Positions 16,850 through 18,435 of a DNA stretch of 18,435 bases are shown here, one piece after another (position 1 is the stretch's first letter; the number at the start of each line of letters is the position of its first letter). Where the stretch lies: positions 1 to 18,435 of the forward strand of contig NAOQ01000489.1 of the NCBI GenBank assembly GCA_002751075.1. The letters are read 5' to 3'. Source of the DNA: Ichthyophonus hoferi. Taxonomy: Eukaryota > Opisthokonta > Ichthyosporea > Ichthyophonida > Ichthyophonidae. A model generated the notes under the pieces. The model worked only from the letters and a program-made list of their open reading frames with translations, ran no database searches and had not been told where the DNA came from. The translations under genes and the position numbers were made by a program.

Positions 16850-18386
16850 CTATATCTGTACTAGTCGTAGAAGGGTCCCTGCTGTAGTGTCCACACTATA
16901 ATAGGAAAGAGAGGAAAAGGAAGAAGAAAAGGGAAAAGGTAAGATATATATATATTATACACATACAGTACACACTTCAACACACTAATGCATAATATAT
17001 GTAGATAATGTATGTATGCTTACTATAGGTTGCCATTTTAATAATATACAGTTTAACAAAAAGGGGGATGAAGAACTACAGAGGAAAGATAAAACAAAAC
17101 ATTTTAAAAAAAAATATTATATAACATTAAAAAATAATAAGCAATAACCAGTAACAATAAGTATCTAAAAATAAAAATAAAATAAAAATGGATTGCAAGA
17201 AAGAGCTTACCATGTGACTATTTCTGCACCAATCAAATCAGCAATATGCAAAGTAACAGGGAGCTTAGAGGTTTTAAGTTTTGTATTCTCTAAATCCTAT
17301 TGAAGAATTATCATGTTAGGATATAGATAGAAGGGTAGGTGGGAGGTAGAGAGGGTAAAACGTTATATTATATTACACTGTATTGTATTGTATTGTATTG
17401 TATTGTATTATATTATATTATATTATATTGTATTGTATTGTATTGTATTGTATTATATTATATTATATTATATTGTATTGTATTGTATTGTATTGTATTA
17501 TATTATATTATATTATATTGTATTGTATTGTATTGTATTGTATTGCATTGTATTATATTGTATTGTATTGTATTGTATTATATTTATTGTATTGTATATT
17601 GTATTATATTATATTATATTGTATTGTATTGTATTGTATTGTATTATATTTATTGTATTGTATTGTATTGTATTGTATTGTATTGTATTATTTTGTAATG
17701 TGTTGTATTCTAGCCTATCTTATCTTATATCTAGTGGGGTCTGTAAATAAATTACCTGCTGTAATATCTCTTTATATTTATTTCGTCGAATCTTACTGGT
17801 TAGTTCCTTCCTTCCCGCATAGAAATTCTTAATAAATCCCCCTATATTATTGGAAAATATATATATAGAAATATTATTATATAGACATATATACATACGT
17901 AGTAGTATCTATGTATATTAATTATAATTTAAACACCGAATCAGCATTGAGGTATATCATCCATTAACTAAATAGGGTATTAAATAGCCAAAAAAAGAAA
18001 ACTTAACGAAGAAGGATTAACAATAAGAATAAAACTACAAGATAATTGGATGAATAAATTAAACAACCAATCGTGGAATAATATTAAAACCGGAATCTAA
18101 GCAAAAATGTGTAATAAAAACTGATTACTCGATTATTATGCAGTTATTACTGTTGGAAAACATGCAATACGTTATAATGATTCCTTAATTATTTACCTAT
18201 AATAGAATATAACATATATACTAATTACTTACTATTTTCTATTAATAAAACGGTAAAGATTATTTATCAATTTTAGGTAGTAATAATTCAGATTGAGATT
18301 AATTCCTGTATATCTTATTACATACCCTATTATATTACTATATTAGGTATACAGGTTGATTCAAATTCAGTCTTACCGCAGCACAT
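16850..18386 (-). CDS. Probable spliced gene for a small basic protein, family unknown
   Basis: Read on minus, three internal-to-terminal exons fit: 17841-17756, 17296-17211 and 16895-16850 (TAG). Borders are AATATAG|..CAG|GTAATT, CTTCAATAG|..ATG|GTAAGC and CCTATTATAG|; phases agree at each junction. A further upstream exon ending at 18377 (GCG|GTAAGA) also has the right phase and would supply ATG at 18386, but it could equally continue off the window. The exons encode, in order, GFIKNFYAGRKELTSKIRR with NKYKEILQQ, then DLENTKLKTSKLPVTLHIAD with LIGAEIVT, then VDTTAGTLLRLVQI. The N-terminal part is strongly basic and likely helical; the rest is more hydrophobic. I recognise no domain or ortholog. 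The intron between the first two contains the TATTG array. Phase agreement at three joints is the main support. Confidence 0.5.
17364..17699 (+). repeat. (TATTG/TATTA)n array with 45-bp higher-order unit
   Basis: Pentamers alternate in blocks: from about 17406 four TATTA then five TATTG, then four and five again, then four and about six, i.e. a 45-bp higher-order period. Later a TATTATATTTATTGTATTG segment occurs twice, about 66 bp apart. The array sits in an intron of the minus-strand gene (17297-17755). Three overlapping 119-149-codon frames cross it only because the pentamer has no stop in those frames. Confidence 0.95.
17860..18376. other. AT-rich intron-like DNA, nothing recognised
   Basis: Stop-dense on both strands, with short TATA and ATTA runs and no simple repeat of note. 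If the exon ending at 18377 is real, this is the first visible intron (17842-18376) of the minus-strand gene. Confidence 0.5.
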
Positions 18387-18435
18387 ATGTTTAGAATGGT
18401 TTAGTATAGTATATTATAATATAGTATACAGTATA

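Noticed and set aside
17339-17832. Three overlapping plus frames of 119-149 codons rich in Tyr, Cys, Ile, Val, Leu
   Set aside because: They are translations of the TATTG/TATTA array; the unit has no stop codon in these frames.
1-18435. tRNA, rRNA, CRISPR arrays and bacterial-type operon signals
   Set aside because: Looked for T-loop and A/B-box motifs, regularly spaced direct repeats and Shine-Dalgarno-led gene strings; none found.

Overview
The window is nuclear DNA from an AT-rich eukaryote. Both conserved genes are split by spliceosomal introns of about 220-960 bp with GT..AG ends, the introns carry long microsatellites, and a Ty1/copia retrotransposon relic is present. The two conserved proteins are ancient housekeeping products, so they do not fix the lineage. 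An early-branching animal (sponge-like) or another opisthokont is my best guess, with low confidence. Nothing prokaryotic was seen.

Layout. (1) 36-2471, minus strand: the first four coding exons of the gene for the gamma subunit of translation factor eIF2B (EIF2B3); the gene runs off the left edge. Intron 1 holds a tetranucleotide and several looser simple repeats. (2) 2472-9634: a 7.2-kb, very AT-rich gap between the divergent starts of EIF2B3 and MRPL19. It carries old coding-like relics of an unrecognised dispersed family (about 4900-5045 minus, 5150-5480 plus, 5970-6411 plus, 6440-6870 minus) and a GC-richer coding-like island at 8388-8739. (3) 9635-11663, plus strand: a complete five-exon gene for mitochondrial ribosomal protein bL19m (MRPL19), with a (TATTG)n array in intron 4. 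(4) 11664-14119: decayed repeat DNA with three spaced copies of an ~80-bp module, a 92-residue open frame (12655-12933) related to one of the relics in region 2, and a diverged tandem repeat. (5) 14120 to about 15790, minus strand: a broken Ty1/copia relic with one 681-bp LTR, a polypurine tract, RNase H and the C-terminal reverse transcriptase region. (6) 15800-16712: LTR-like and hairpin-like sequence, then a 72-codon plus-strand frame of unknown meaning. (7) 16850-18386, minus strand: a probable spliced gene whose exons join with matching phases, coding a small basic protein I cannot name; one intron holds a (TATTG/TATTA)n array with a 45-bp higher-order period.

The two recognised genes act in cytosolic translation initiation control (EIF2B3) and mitochondrial translation (MRPL19). 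There is no sign of an operon-like or functional cluster. The most promising undescribed items are the unknown spliced gene at the right edge and the dispersed coding-like family, whose copies resemble each other at the amino-acid level.
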